From assembly GCA_943331005.2 (NCBI GenBank), contig CALQJX020000006.1, forward strand, positions 89,702 through 153,701: a stretch of DNA of 64,000 nucleotides, given 5' to 3'. Numbering within the stretch: the stretch's first letter is position 1; the number at the start of each line of letters is the position of its first letter. The notes beneath the pieces are model-generated. The model had not been told where the DNA came from. It did no database searches and saw only the letters and a list, made by a program, of their open reading frames with translations. The translations under genes were made by a program, and so were the position numbers. Shown here piece after piece: positions 24,905 to 34,052 of this stretch. The stretch is from Bordetella parapertussis. Lineage in GTDB: Bacteria; Bacteroidota; Bacteroidia; Chitinophagales; Chitinophagaceae.

Positions 24905-27193
24905 TTACTTCACTACAAATGGTTTTACGGTCTGTGCACCATTGGCGGCATCTGTAAAACGCACATAGTACATTCCTTTTGCCCAGCCTGCTACAGTTAC
25001 AGCGGCACTGCCATCCACATTGCCACTCCAGATCAGCTGACCCAGTGTATTGTACACGCTGGCAGTTGTTGCCATTGTTGCAGTAATGTGCAGTTCATCG
25101 CTTGCCGGAACCGGGAATACATTGATCTCGTTCACCGGCAACACCACTGTCGATGCACTGTTGGCAGATATTGGTACCAGCGGATTGTAGTTCACCTTAA
25201 AATTGGTCGTATTCACGTTAAAGAACACATTCCCTGCACCCTTCACCTTGAACCTTGCAGTAGCCGTTGTAGTAGCCGGGTTAGGCACTACTATGCTGGC
25301 AGTACCTGTATTGGGGAATGTACCCACAAAATACTGATACGTAGTACCTCCGTTCTGCGACATGTATATCTCCACATTCGATGCACTTATCGGCGCCACA
25401 TCGGTATTCAGCACGGTCCAGGCAACTGTTTGCGTGCTGCCGCCATCATACACTATACCTGCTGTGCTCTGGCTCATTACTTTAAATCCTGCTCCGCTGC
25501 CTGTTGTTACAGCATTCAGCGTTATCACCTCATCGGGTATGGTCACACATCCTTTGTTGTTGCGTATGTTGCGATAGGTACATTTGAACTTCAGCGAACG
25601 GGCTACAGTAGGCGCTTTCTCAAAAGCCGAATTCAGATTACCTGCCAGCACCAGACTTATCTTGGGGAATACCCTGGTTCTGGAAGTACTCGGGTTGAAT
25701 GACCTGAAAATAGGGCCTGAAGCCGTTGTTGCAGCAAAGGTGCTGCCAAAACTGCCCAGATCATTCTGCTCCCAGCCATACAATATCACCGAGTCTGTTA
25801 CAGAATCAGTAGCTGTTGGTGCGGTCAGCTCGAAAGGGGTAAGGTAGGGAATACTGTAGGATGTTGGCGAGAATGCATTGTACTTTACCATCTTGCTACC
25901 TGTTGCACTCTTCACGGCACAGTTGCCCAGAGAGGTATTTACAAAGGCCAGTATCTGACCCAGACTATGCCTGTGGAAGTAAGAATCGCTATGCAACTGC
26001 ACATTGTCCGGATCGCAGATACCTGCATAGGCCATGATCGTGGAACCACTACCAGGCTCGTAAGCCGAATTATTTACTGCATTAGTGCCGCAACTTCCGT
26101 TCACATCATCGTTGAAGGTATGTTCTGCACCAAACTGGTGTCCCATTTCATGCGCCACATAATCTATATCAAAAGCATCGCCGGTGGGAGTACTGGAACC
26201 CGTGGTGCCCTGCGCCTTGTTGAAGGTACATACACAACCCAGTGTAGCCAGACCGCCTGAACCCGTAGTGAACACATGACCTATGTCGTAGTTGGCAGAG
26301 CCTATTATAGCATCACACTTGGTCTGGTTGGTAGAGAGGCAGGAACTAGCATTTGAATTGATCGCATTATAAGGATCGGTTGCAGAACTGGTAAATATCA
26401 GCGAGTTCTGGCCGGATACAAAGTTCATGGTTATAGACAGTTCCCGCTGAAATACGCCATTCACCCTGTTCATGGTAGTGGTCATCTTACTCAGTACCTG
26501 TGCCACCGTTGGCGAAGCAACTCCTGTTGCTGCCTGTGCATACTGGTTAGAGCAGGCAAGTGCCAGTCTGTAGGTACGCAGGTCGTAGCCATTTATTGTT
26601 TTCTGTGCCAGCTTAGGCAGAGCAGTCTTTGCTGTTTGCATGCTTTCGCCTGCAGGGCCATTCTCATCTGCACTATGCACACCACACTTCATGCGGCTGT
26701 CAAACGTGCGATCCAGGTCGTTTTTGTAATAGGCCAAATAAAATCCGTCATTATAGTTATCATACGGATCTATATAGGCAGTGTGCTCCCCGTCATATAC
26801 CATGGCATGAAAACCATACAGGGTGAAGTCGAATTTTGCAGTTACACCCGGATCATCTACCGCTACCGCAGAATAGGTCTTGATGTCGGGAAACTGGTTT
26901 GCCAGGTGCTGCGGCATCATAGATTCTTCCCACACCCTGAAGTCGCGGGTACTGCCGTCGGGCATAGGCAGCGATACTATTTCGGCATAGTCGGCATTGG
27001 CCGGCAGATTCTGAAAATGTATCCTCAGCGTTGCCTCATCCAGTTTATATACTTTATAGCGGTTGGGCCTTATCTGCTGCGCTTCTTTCGGTGGCATACC
27101 CGAACTCACTTCTTTCCATACTTCAGATGCACCGGAGTACAAGGGGCTGAACAGACCGGCACATATGGCCAGCTTCAAAAAAAATTGCTTCAT
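24905..27193 (-). CDS. Secreted zinc metallopeptidase with T9SS type A tail (tandem copy 2)
   Basis: 762 residues with the same domain order as copies 1 and 3: signal peptide (MKQFFLKLAICAGLFSPLYSGAS), propeptide-like region, metzincin domain with H348-EMGHQFGAE-H358, beta domains and a C-terminal sorting domain (INVFPVPASDELHITATM). Conserved stretches across the three genes include LSKMTTTMNRVNGV and GDAFDIDYVAHEMGH. The product is expected on the cell surface or in the medium, degrading proteins. Differences cluster in the catalytic-domain loops and the C-terminal beta regions, which suggests different substrate ranges (inference). Confidence 0.92.
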   Translation of the reverse strand: MKQFFLKLAICAGLFSPLYSGASEVWKEVSSGMPPKEAQQIRPNRYKVYKLDEATLRIHFQNLPANADYAEIVSLPMPDGSTRDFRVWEESMMPQHLANQFPDIKTYSAVAVDDPGVTAKFDFTLYGFHAMVYDGEHTAYIDPYDNYNDGFYLAYYKNDLDRTFDSRMKCGVHSADENGPAGESMQTAKTALPKLAQKTINGYDLRTYRLALACSNQYAQAATGVASPTVAQVLSKMTTTMNRVNGVFQRELSITMNFVSGQNSLIFTSSATDPYNAINSNASSCLSTNQTKCDAIIGSANYDIGHVFTTGSGGLATLGCVCTFNKAQGTTGSSTPTGDAFDIDYVAHEMGHQFGAEHTFNDDVNGSCGTNAVNNSAYEPGSGSTIMAYAGICDPDNVQLHSDSYFHRHSLGQILAFVNTSLGNCAVKSATGSKMVKYNAFSPTSYSIPYLTPFELTAPTATDSVTDSVILYGWEQNDLGSFGSTFAATTASGPIFRSFNPSTSRTRVFPKISLVLAGNLNSAFEKAPTVARSLKFKCTYRNIRNNKGCVTIPDEVITLNAVTTGSGAGFKVMSQSTAGIVYDGGSTQTVAWTVLNTDVAPISASNVEIYMSQNGGTTYQYFVGTFPNTGTASIVVPNPATTTATARFKVKGAGNVFFNVNTTNFKVNYNPLVPISANSASTVVLPVNEINVFPVPASDELHITATMATTASVYNTLGQLIWSGNVDGSAAVTVAGWAKGMYYVRFTDAANGAQTVKPFVVK

Positions 27194-27362
27194 TGTTCTT
27201 TTTTAGATTTTCACAACTGCATGCAAGCATTAGATCTATGCTGCACACTCAAAAAACATCCACTAAAATTAAGGGTTTCCACCGAATTTACTCAGCTCAT
27301 TACCAATCACATACCCGCACTACGCGAATATTACAATTTTATGTTACTAACCCTATAACAAC

Positions 27363-27390
27363 AAAAACCATGCCGATGGGCATGGTTTTT
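27363..27390 (-). terminator. Terminator of protease copy 3
   Basis: A 12-bp stem (27363-27374 with 27379-27390) and 4-base loop with A/T tails, 31 bases past the stop codon of the minus-strand gene at 27421. Confidence 0.82.
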
Positions 27391-27420
27391 GAAATAATAA
27401 AGCTGTTCAGATCCGAAGAA

Positions 27421-29754
27421 TTACTCTACAATGACTGTCTCTGCAGTCTGCTCACCGGTAGTTACATCCGACAGGCGGACATGATAAATACCCTTTGCCA
27501 ATGTGGCTACTGGTATCTCTGTGTTACCTTCAAATACACCTTTCCAAACCTGCTGGCCGGTAGTATTATATACCGCAACAAAAAGCTGACCACTGCGCGC
27601 TGATGTGATATGTAACATATCGTGCGCAGGCACCGGGAATACTTTTACCACACTTGCCAGTGATGTAACCGGTGTGGCTACACCTGTAGGTGCGCCGGAA
27701 TTGTAAGTAACCGTAAAGCTCTTCGTGTTTATGTTAAAGAATATATTGTTCTCGCCTTTCACCTTGAAACGGCAAACAGCACTTGTAACAGGCGGGTTAG
27801 GCACTGTTATTGTTGCCGTACCGGTATTAGGGAAGGTGCCGATGTAATAAGGCCATGTGCTGCCGGCATTGGCAGACATGTATATCTTCACGTTTGCAGC
27901 ACTTACCGGAGCAGCATTTGTACCTACCACATCCCAGGTAATGGTCTGCGTAGATGCACCTGTATAGCTGATGCCCAGTGTATTCTGGCTGGTAACCTTG
28001 AAGCCACTGAAATTGTTAGCTGAACCTGTAGATATAGCATCTACATGTATCGTATCGTCGGGGAAGAGGAAGCAACCTTTGCCATTCAGAATGTTACGAA
28101 GTGTCAGTTTGAAGGTAAGGAAGCGGGTAGTATCAGGTGCTTTTTCGCCAAGGGCGCCGCTACTGGTCACTGCAGTAAGGTTGCCGGAAAGTATCATGCT
28201 CAGTTTAGGGAACATGCGCACGGTATCATAGTTCTTAGGACTGTAAGACCTGAAGATAGGACCTCTGAAATAAGTATCCTTGATACGGGCACCGAAATCA
28301 CCTCTGTTCCACTGCTCCCAGCAATAAGAGATCACCGTATCTGCCACAGAATCTACTGCAGTAGGGGCTATCAGCTCGAATGGTGTTTTGTATGGGATTT
28401 TGTAAGAAGCACTGAAAGCTGGCACATACACCAGCTTATTGCCGGTCGATGTCTTTACAGCACACACATCTTCAGAGCCTGCCAGCTTGGCCTGTATCTG
28501 CACCAGGCTCGATGCATGGAAGTAAGCATCGCTATGCGCCTGTATATCATCCGGAGTACAGATACCTGCATAGGCAAGTATCGTAGATCCGCTCGATGGT
28601 TCGTAGGCATAATTGGTAGATGCATTACCACTACAGCTACCATCAGTATTATTATTGAAAGTATGGTTAGAACCAAACTCATGGCCCATTTCATGCGCTA
28701 CATAGTCTATATCAAAGCCATCACCCACAGGGCTTGGCAAACCTGTCACACTTTTTGCTTTCTGGCTGCTGGTACATACTATACCCACACCGGAAACACC
28801 ACCACCACCGGTTGTGAATACGTGTCCCAGATCGTAGTTGGCAGAGCCTACCCTGTTCGTACATTGTGTCTGGTTAGCTGTCAAACAACTGGCACCATTG
28901 CTGTTGATAGCGTTGAAAGGATCTGCACCGTTAATAGTTCCGGTAGGAGCAGTCCATATCAGGGTATCCTCATTAGCTATAAAGTTCATCTGCACAGAGA
29001 ATTCCCTGTTATACACACCGTTCACACGGTTCATAGAAGTGGTCATCTTGCTCAGCGCCTGAGTAATAGTTGGCGAGGCAACGCCTGTTGCTGCTATCGC
29101 ATACTGGTTAGAGCAGGAAAGTGCCAGCCTGTAGGTACGCAGCTGGTAGCCGTTCGATGTTCTTTGTGCCAGCTTTGGAAGACCGGTGTTTACTGTTTCC
29201 AGCACAGTTCCGCCGGGCAGCTCATCAGCATCGCCCTTCACTTCGCAATGCATGCGCTCTGTTGCAGACCTGGTTTCATCGCGTTTGTAGTGTACCATAT
29301 AAAAACCATCGTGATAGTTATCATACGGATCTATAAATGAGGTATTCTCGCCATCGTAGATCATGGCACTGAAACCATAAACGGTGAAGTCTATTTTGGC
29401 AGTTACCAGTCTGCAATCCACCGCCTCGGCAGTAAACGTCTTAATGTCCGGATACTTTGCAGCCAGCACATCTGGCATCATAGGGGTTTGCCATACTTTG
29501 AAGTCCCGAATTGTACCATCAGGCATAGGCAAAGAGATAATGATACCCTGTGCCGGATCTTCAGAAAGATTCCACATACGCACCTTCAGGTTCATTTCAT
29601 CCAGTTTATAAACCAGAAACTTAGATGGGTGCTGCCATTGCAGATTGCGTGGCGCCAATGTCTCATCTGTCTGCTTCCAGTAGTTTCCGGCTATTGCACT
29701 GGCCGAACAAAACATAAGTACAGGCAACAATAATTTGGTATAAATACGATTCAT
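27421..29754 (-). CDS. Secreted zinc metallopeptidase with T9SS type A tail (tandem copy 3)
   Basis: 777 residues, the longest of the trio and the first on the minus strand. It has a signal peptide (MNRIYTKLLLPVLMFCSASAIAG), a propeptide-like region, the zinc site H354-EMGHEFGSN-H364, beta domains and a type A sorting domain (VKVFPVPAHDMLHITSAR) ending VIVE. Near-identical motifs to copies 1 and 2 (YAGIC after SGSTI/L, DNY.DGFY in the propeptide of copies 2 and 3) show repeated tandem duplication. Copy 2 and copy 3 share more features with each other than with copy 1, so they may be the younger pair. Confidence 0.92.
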   Translation of the reverse strand: MNRIYTKLLLPVLMFCSASAIAGNYWKQTDETLAPRNLQWQHPSKFLVYKLDEMNLKVRMWNLSEDPAQGIIISLPMPDGTIRDFKVWQTPMMPDVLAAKYPDIKTFTAEAVDCRLVTAKIDFTVYGFSAMIYDGENTSFIDPYDNYHDGFYMVHYKRDETRSATERMHCEVKGDADELPGGTVLETVNTGLPKLAQRTSNGYQLRTYRLALSCSNQYAIAATGVASPTITQALSKMTTSMNRVNGVYNREFSVQMNFIANEDTLIWTAPTGTINGADPFNAINSNGASCLTANQTQCTNRVGSANYDLGHVFTTGGGGVSGVGIVCTSSQKAKSVTGLPSPVGDGFDIDYVAHEMGHEFGSNHTFNNNTDGSCSGNASTNYAYEPSSGSTILAYAGICTPDDIQAHSDAYFHASSLVQIQAKLAGSEDVCAVKTSTGNKLVYVPAFSASYKIPYKTPFELIAPTAVDSVADTVISYCWEQWNRGDFGARIKDTYFRGPIFRSYSPKNYDTVRMFPKLSMILSGNLTAVTSSGALGEKAPDTTRFLTFKLTLRNILNGKGCFLFPDDTIHVDAISTGSANNFSGFKVTSQNTLGISYTGASTQTITWDVVGTNAAPVSAANVKIYMSANAGSTWPYYIGTFPNTGTATITVPNPPVTSAVCRFKVKGENNIFFNINTKSFTVTYNSGAPTGVATPVTSLASVVKVFPVPAHDMLHITSARSGQLFVAVYNTTGQQVWKGVFEGNTEIPVATLAKGIYHVRLSDVTTGEQTAETVIVE

Positions 29755-29890
29755 TGATTTATAATTTATTAACTATAAGATACTGATCTGCTGAAAAATA
29801 TGACTGAAAAAATAAAAACAGATGGCAAGATATGGAAAAATGGCATCCACCAAATAAAAACGAGCCGAAAAATATTAGGAGGGCTTTAGC

Positions 29891-29898
29891 TATTTTTG
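29891..29898 (+). promoter_or_regulatory. tsaE -7 promoter element
   Basis: TATTTTTG, a consensus -7 box nine bases before the ATG at 29908. It overlaps the in-frame TTG at 29896, which therefore cannot be the start codon if this promoter is used. Confidence 0.55.
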
Positions 29899-29907
29899 AC
29901 AGCAATA

Positions 29908-30357
29908 ATGGAAACAGTATCATTCACCTACACATTAGCAACTATAAATACCGTTGTCCCGCAATTCTGGGCTGTTGCCTCACAATACCGGCTCATCACC
30001 TTCAGCGGAGATATGGGGGCTGGTAAGACCACCTTTATCAGCCACCTTTGCAATATGCTGCAGGTCGAAGATGCAGTGAGTAGCCCCACCTTTGCGCTGG
30101 TCAATGAATATGCGGCATTCATCAACAAAAAAGAAGAGGTTATTTACCACATAGACTGGTATCGCCTCAGAGATACCGCAGAAGCTATAAACGCGGGCAT
30201 GGAAGACTGCATAGAGCAGGCGCGCCGCAACAAGGCCTATTGTTTCATAGAGTGGCCCGAAAAAGCCGCCGATCTCCTTGCCCCTCCCTATCTGTCCTTA
30301 TACATTGAAGTGACCGGAGAGGAGGAAAGAAGAATGACCCTGAAAGAGGTAAAATAG
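29908..30357 (+). CDS. tsaE: tRNA threonylcarbamoyladenosine biosynthesis ATPase
   Basis: TsaE is the ATPase partner of TsaB and TsaD in making t6A37 on ANN-decoding tRNAs. The P-loop is SGDMGAGKTT (residues 33-42). The family motifs SSPTFALVNEY and HIDWYRL follow, and FIEWPEKAADLL gives the WPE signature. The ATG at 29908 is preferred over the in-frame TTG at 29896, giving 149 residues. A DedA-family gene follows 68 bases downstream and may share the transcript. Confidence 0.93.
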   Translation: METVSFTYTLATINTVVPQFWAVASQYRLITFSGDMGAGKTTFISHLCNMLQVEDAVSSPTFALVNEYAAFINKKEEVIYHIDWYRLRDTAEAINAGMEDCIEQARRNKAYCFIEWPEKAADLLAPPYLSLYIEVTGEEERRMTLKEVK

Positions 30358-30425
30358 CTGCACACCATACCAGCAGCCACAAACTGCAAACTTTTCTTTA
30401 CTTTCACCACACGAAGAACGAACAT

Positions 30426-31091
30426 ATGCACGAAATAATAGAACTATTAAAGACGCTTCTGGCTGATCCCGACAAACTAATGAACTTTATCACCGATCAC
30501 GGTGGGCTCTACCTTGTCATGTTTATCATTTTTGCGGAAACCGGCCTGTTTGTAGGCTTCTTCCTGCCCGGCGATTCGCTCCTGTTCGTTACAGGTATTG
30601 CCATCGCCAATACTATGTCTCCATTCGGCAACACCGCTGCAAACCTCATTTACTGGATGACCCTCATCAGCGTAGCTGGTATTCTGGGCAACTTTGTCGG
30701 CTATTGGTTTGGCAACAAATCAGGCCACCTGCTCATGAAAAGACCCGACTCATGGCTCTTCAAGAAGAAGCACCTGGAGCAGGCGCATGAATTTTACGAG
30801 AAAAAAGGCGGCGCCGCCATCATGCTGGCTCGCTTCCTTCCTATAGTACGCACCTTTGCGCCTATCGTAGGCGGCATGGCAGAAATGAACTTCGCCAAAT
30901 TCGTTAAGTTCAATATCATTGGCTGTCTGGCATGGGTAATATCCATGATCATGGCGGGCTACCTGTTGGGCGAGGTACCATGGGTGAAAACAAACCTTGA
31001 AAAAATAGTTATCATCATCATCCTGGTTACCACAGGCCCTGTGTTGATAAAGATGCTGTTGGGTAACAAAAAGAAACCGGCACAGAATTAA
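30426..31091 (+). CDS. DedA-family (VTT domain) membrane protein
   Basis: A 221-residue inner-membrane protein. The DedA signature is visible as FAETGLFVGFFLPGDSLLF near residue 36. The GGAAIMLARFLPIVRTFAPIVGGMAEM stretch that follows (long motif near residue 137) carries the conserved arginines. DedA proteins move or recycle lipids such as undecaprenyl phosphate or phosphatidylethanolamine and affect membrane potential. Two re-entrant and about four transmembrane segments are expected. A hairpin terminator lies just past the stop codon. Confidence 0.92.
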   Translation: MHEIIELLKTLLADPDKLMNFITDHGGLYLVMFIIFAETGLFVGFFLPGDSLLFVTGIAIANTMSPFGNTAANLIYWMTLISVAGILGNFVGYWFGNKSGHLLMKRPDSWLFKKKHLEQAHEFYEKKGGAAIMLARFLPIVRTFAPIVGGMAEMNFAKFVKFNIIGCLAWVISMIMAGYLLGEVPWVKTNLEKIVIIIILVTTGPVLIKMLLGNKKKPAQN

Positions 31092-31106
31092 TTATTATTA
31101 TCATAC

Positions 31107-31130
31107 GGAACACCCTGCAAAGGGTGTTCC
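31107..31130 (+). terminator. Terminator after the DedA gene
   Basis: A perfect 10-bp stem (31107-31116 with 31121-31130) closed by a GCAA tetraloop and followed by a short T-rich tail. It ends 26 bases before the next start codon. Confidence 0.7.
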
Positions 31131-31156
31131 TGTTTATAGCATATACACACACGAGT

Positions 31157-32437
31157 ATGAATAAACACAAAAACGCAGGTCTGTTCTCCATTCCCGTTAT
31201 CGTAGCGGCACTGGGCTATTTTGTAGATATCTACGACCTGCTGCTGTTCAGCATCATTCGTGTAAAAAGCCTCAAATCGCTCGGCCTCACCGATGCGCTC
31301 ATCGATACCGAAGGTAAATTCATCATCAGCATTCAGATGTATGGCCTGCTCATCGGTGGCATTCTCTGGGGCATGATGGGCGATAAAAAAGGTCGCCTCA
31401 GTGTATTGTTCGGCTCCATAGTACTCTACTCCCTTGCCAATATTGCCAATGGTTTTGTACATACCGTCAATGAATATGCCCTTGCCCGCTTCATAGCAGG
31501 TGTTGGACTTGCCGGCGAACTGGGTGCAGGTATTACACTCGTCAGCGAACTCATTTCGAAAGAGAACCGGGGCAAGGCTACTTCTATTGTGGCAGGCGTG
31601 GGTCTTACCGGTGCCATTGCCGCCTACTTTGTAGCCCACTCTTTCGACTGGATGGCAACGGGTGGCAACACGTGGGCACAGGGCATCATAGATGCTCATT
31701 ACGACTGGCGCATCTGTTACTTCATAGGTGGTTTTCTGGGCCTTATGCTGCTCCTCATGCGCGTCAGTGTGTTCGAGTCGGGTATGTACAAGAACGTAAA
31801 GAACTCCAATGTGCAGAAGGGCAACTTCCTCATGTTCTTCAACAACGGTAAACGTTTCAAAAAATACCTCATGGCCATACTGGTTGGCCTGCCTACCTGG
31901 TATGTGATCGGCATCCTCATTACGTTCTCTAAAGAATTTGCTGAACGTTTCGGCATCAGTGAACCTGTAGACCCCGGCAAAGCCATCATGCTGGCCTATG
32001 TGGGCATTTCTATAGGCGATCTGCTCATTGGCTTCCTCAGCAACTGGCTGGGCAGCCGAAAAAAGGCACTTTACATGTTCTATGCGCTTACTGTTATCAG
32101 TATCTGCATGTATTTCTTCCAGCAGGGCGGCACAGCTACCGGCATGTATGCTATATGCATGCTCATGGGCTTCAGCACAGGTTTCTGGGCGTTGTTCGTC
32201 ACCATGGCTGCAGAGCATTTCGGCACCAACCTGCGCGCCACTGCTGCTACTACCGTACCCAATATGGTGCGTGGTTCGCTACCCATCATCATACTACTGT
32301 TCAATGGCCTGCAACCTTCTTTCAGCTATATCAACGCCGCTGCAATAACCGGTGTCATAGTTATGAGCATCAGCATCTTTGCCGTATTCATGACAGAAGA
32401 AACCTTTGGTAAAGACCTCGATTTCATGGAGGCATAA
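31157..32437 (+). CDS. Major facilitator superfamily transporter
   Basis: A 426-residue transporter with 12 predicted membrane segments. The start is MNKHKNAGLFSIPVI at 31157; the frame opens 33 bases earlier, inside the preceding terminator. The MFS loop motif between segments 2 and 3 is GMMGDKKGRLSVL, and FIAGVGLAGELGAGITLVSE matches the sugar-phosphate/metabolite:H+ symporter branch. The substrate cannot be told from the sequence. The GSCFA gene starts 24 bases downstream, likely in the same transcript. Confidence 0.9.
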   Translation: MNKHKNAGLFSIPVIVAALGYFVDIYDLLLFSIIRVKSLKSLGLTDALIDTEGKFIISIQMYGLLIGGILWGMMGDKKGRLSVLFGSIVLYSLANIANGFVHTVNEYALARFIAGVGLAGELGAGITLVSELISKENRGKATSIVAGVGLTGAIAAYFVAHSFDWMATGGNTWAQGIIDAHYDWRICYFIGGFLGLMLLLMRVSVFESGMYKNVKNSNVQKGNFLMFFNNGKRFKKYLMAILVGLPTWYVIGILITFSKEFAERFGISEPVDPGKAIMLAYVGISIGDLLIGFLSNWLGSRKKALYMFYALTVISICMYFFQQGGTATGMYAICMLMGFSTGFWALFVTMAAEHFGTNLRATAATTVPNMVRGSLPIIILLFNGLQPSFSYINAAAITGVIVMSISIFAVFMTEETFGKDLDFMEA

Positions 32438-32461
32438 AAGCCTGATCAATTAGTTTTTAGT

Positions 32462-33439
32462 ATGCAACTGTCATTATCGCTCGACATACCTGTTCTGCCG
32501 CAGCCCATCGTTTATACCGATGATCTGCTGCTTATAGGCTCTTGTTTCACAGAGCATATTTCAGACAGGCTCTCTCAGCACAAATTCCGCGTACTCCAAA
32601 ACCCGCATGGCATCCTCTTCAACCCGCTCAGCGTGGCACAAAGTCTGGATGGCTATATTGATGGCAAACAGTACGAACAAAGCGAGCTCTTCTTACTCAA
32701 CGAACTCTGGAACAGCTGGGATCACCATACCCGCTTCTCCCATACCTCTGCTCAGGCAGCACTCGATGGCATCAACAGATCTCAGGATGCTGCTACAGCA
32801 TTTGTTCACAAGGCCGACTGGGTCATTATCACCCTGGGCTCTGCGTTTCAGTACTTCCTCAAAGAGAATGGAAAACATGTGGCCAACAATCACCGCGCAC
32901 CTGCACAGTGGTTCGAGAAAAGGCTACTGCCCATAGAAGAGATCACGGCTGCACTCAGCAACACTATCGATAAGTTGCATGCTGCCAACCCGTTTGCGCG
33001 CATATTGTTCACCATAAGCCCGGTGCGCCACATTCGCGATGGTGTTGTAGATAACAACCGCAGCAAGGCTCGCCTCATTGAGGCAGTGCACCAGCTGTGC
33101 GATAAATATGCACAGGCTTTCTACTTCCCTGCATACGAGCTGGTCATAGATATTCTGCGCGACTATCGCTATTACGATATTGATTTTGTGCACCCCAACT
33201 ACATGGCCACCAGTTATGTATGGGAGCATTTTGCAGGTGCCTGTATTGCTAAAGATGCTACCGGCCTCATGCAGCAGGTACACGAGATCATGACGGCAAG
33301 AGCACACAAAACCCGCTTCCCCGACACAGAAGCACACAAAAAGTTCATGACCAGCTATCTTAAAAAGTCGAAAGACCTCATGCAACAGCACCCTGTCCTG
33401 GATCTGTCTGCAGAAATTGCTTATTTCAGTAGTATCTGA
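32462..33439 (+). CDS. GSCFA-domain protein
   Basis: A 325-residue protein of the GSCFA family, named for the motif seen here as LLIGSCFTEHISDRL near residue 23. NPHGILFNP follows. The fold is predicted to be SGNH-hydrolase-like, and the late HPNYMATSYVWE supplies the family's conserved His. The function is unknown; Bacteroidota often carry one copy. It has no signal peptide and is convergent with the methyltransferase gene. Confidence 0.9.
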   Translation: MQLSLSLDIPVLPQPIVYTDDLLLIGSCFTEHISDRLSQHKFRVLQNPHGILFNPLSVAQSLDGYIDGKQYEQSELFLLNELWNSWDHHTRFSHTSAQAALDGINRSQDAATAFVHKADWVIITLGSAFQYFLKENGKHVANNHRAPAQWFEKRLLPIEEITAALSNTIDKLHAANPFARILFTISPVRHIRDGVVDNNRSKARLIEAVHQLCDKYAQAFYFPAYELVIDILRDYRYYDIDFVHPNYMATSYVWEHFAGACIAKDATGLMQQVHEIMTARAHKTRFPDTEAHKKFMTSYLKKSKDLMQQHPVLDLSAEIAYFSSI

Positions 33440-33446
33440 CAAATGT

Positions 33447-33983
33447 TTATTTAGGTGCGTACACGCTACGCACCAGCTCCCACAGCACTATACCTACACT
33501 TACAGATATGTTCAGCGAATGTTTACTGCCATATTGGGGTATCTCCAGGCAGCCATCTGCATTTTCCAATGCCATATCACTTACACCTGTTACTTCATTC
33601 CCAAAAACCAGCGCTATCTGCTCTGTTCCATATTGGTGTTCGTGGAGGGTACTGCTATTGTGCGCCTGCTCCACGGCAAGTATCCGGTAACCTTCACTGC
33701 GTGCCGCAGCTATAGCGTCAGCTACATTCTCAAAATGTCTCCACGCTACTGTCTCTGTAGCACCAAGGGCTGTCTTGTGTATATCTCTGTGTGGTGGCTT
33801 CGGGGTATATCCGCACAAGAACAATTCTGAAACCGCAAAGGCATCGCAGGTTCGGAAAACAGATCCTACATTCTGCATACTACGCACATCATCCAGTATC
33901 ACCACAACAGAGTGCCGCGGTGCCTTCTTGGCATCAGCCGGTTCTACACGGCCCAGATCTTCCATAGTTTTTCGCTGTATCAC
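33447..33983 (-). CDS. SpoU/TrmH-family RNA 2'-O-methyltransferase
   Basis: A SPOUT-fold methyltransferase with the three SpoU motifs: LDDVRSMQNVGSVFRTCDAF, then IALVFGNEVTGVSDMAL, then EIPQYGSKHSLNISVSVGI. It adds a 2'-O-methyl group to a tRNA or rRNA nucleotide; the target is not clear. The frame opens at 34031, but a full consensus promoter lies at 34009-34038, downstream of that codon. The first usable start is GTG at 33983 (V-IQRKTMEDLGR), which gives 178 residues and matches the N-terminus common in relatives. ATG at 33965 is a fallback. Confidence 0.88.
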   Translation of the reverse strand: MIQRKTMEDLGRVEPADAKKAPRHSVVVILDDVRSMQNVGSVFRTCDAFAVSELFLCGYTPKPPHRDIHKTALGATETVAWRHFENVADAIAAARSEGYRILAVEQAHNSSTLHEHQYGTEQIALVFGNEVTGVSDMALENADGCLEIPQYGSKHSLNISVSVGIVLWELVRSVYAPK

Positions 33984-34008
33984 GGGTATATGGTTTTGTG
34001 AACCGGTA

Positions 34009-34038
34009 CAAAAATACACCTCCCAACCCACAATTCAA
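34009..34038 (-). promoter_or_regulatory. Promoter of the SpoU methyltransferase gene
   Basis: On the minus strand TTG (34036-34038), 19 bases and TATTTTTG (34009-34016), a full match to the Bacteroidota housekeeping promoter. Transcription should begin near 34003, about 20 bases before the GTG at 33983. Confidence 0.8.
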
Positions 34039-34052
34039 TAGTACACTTCCCG

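Noticed and set aside
31088..32218. 376-codon open frame antisense to the MFS gene
   Set aside because: Also a mirror frame with unusual His/Glu/Asn content; the sense strand carries a clear 12-helix transporter.
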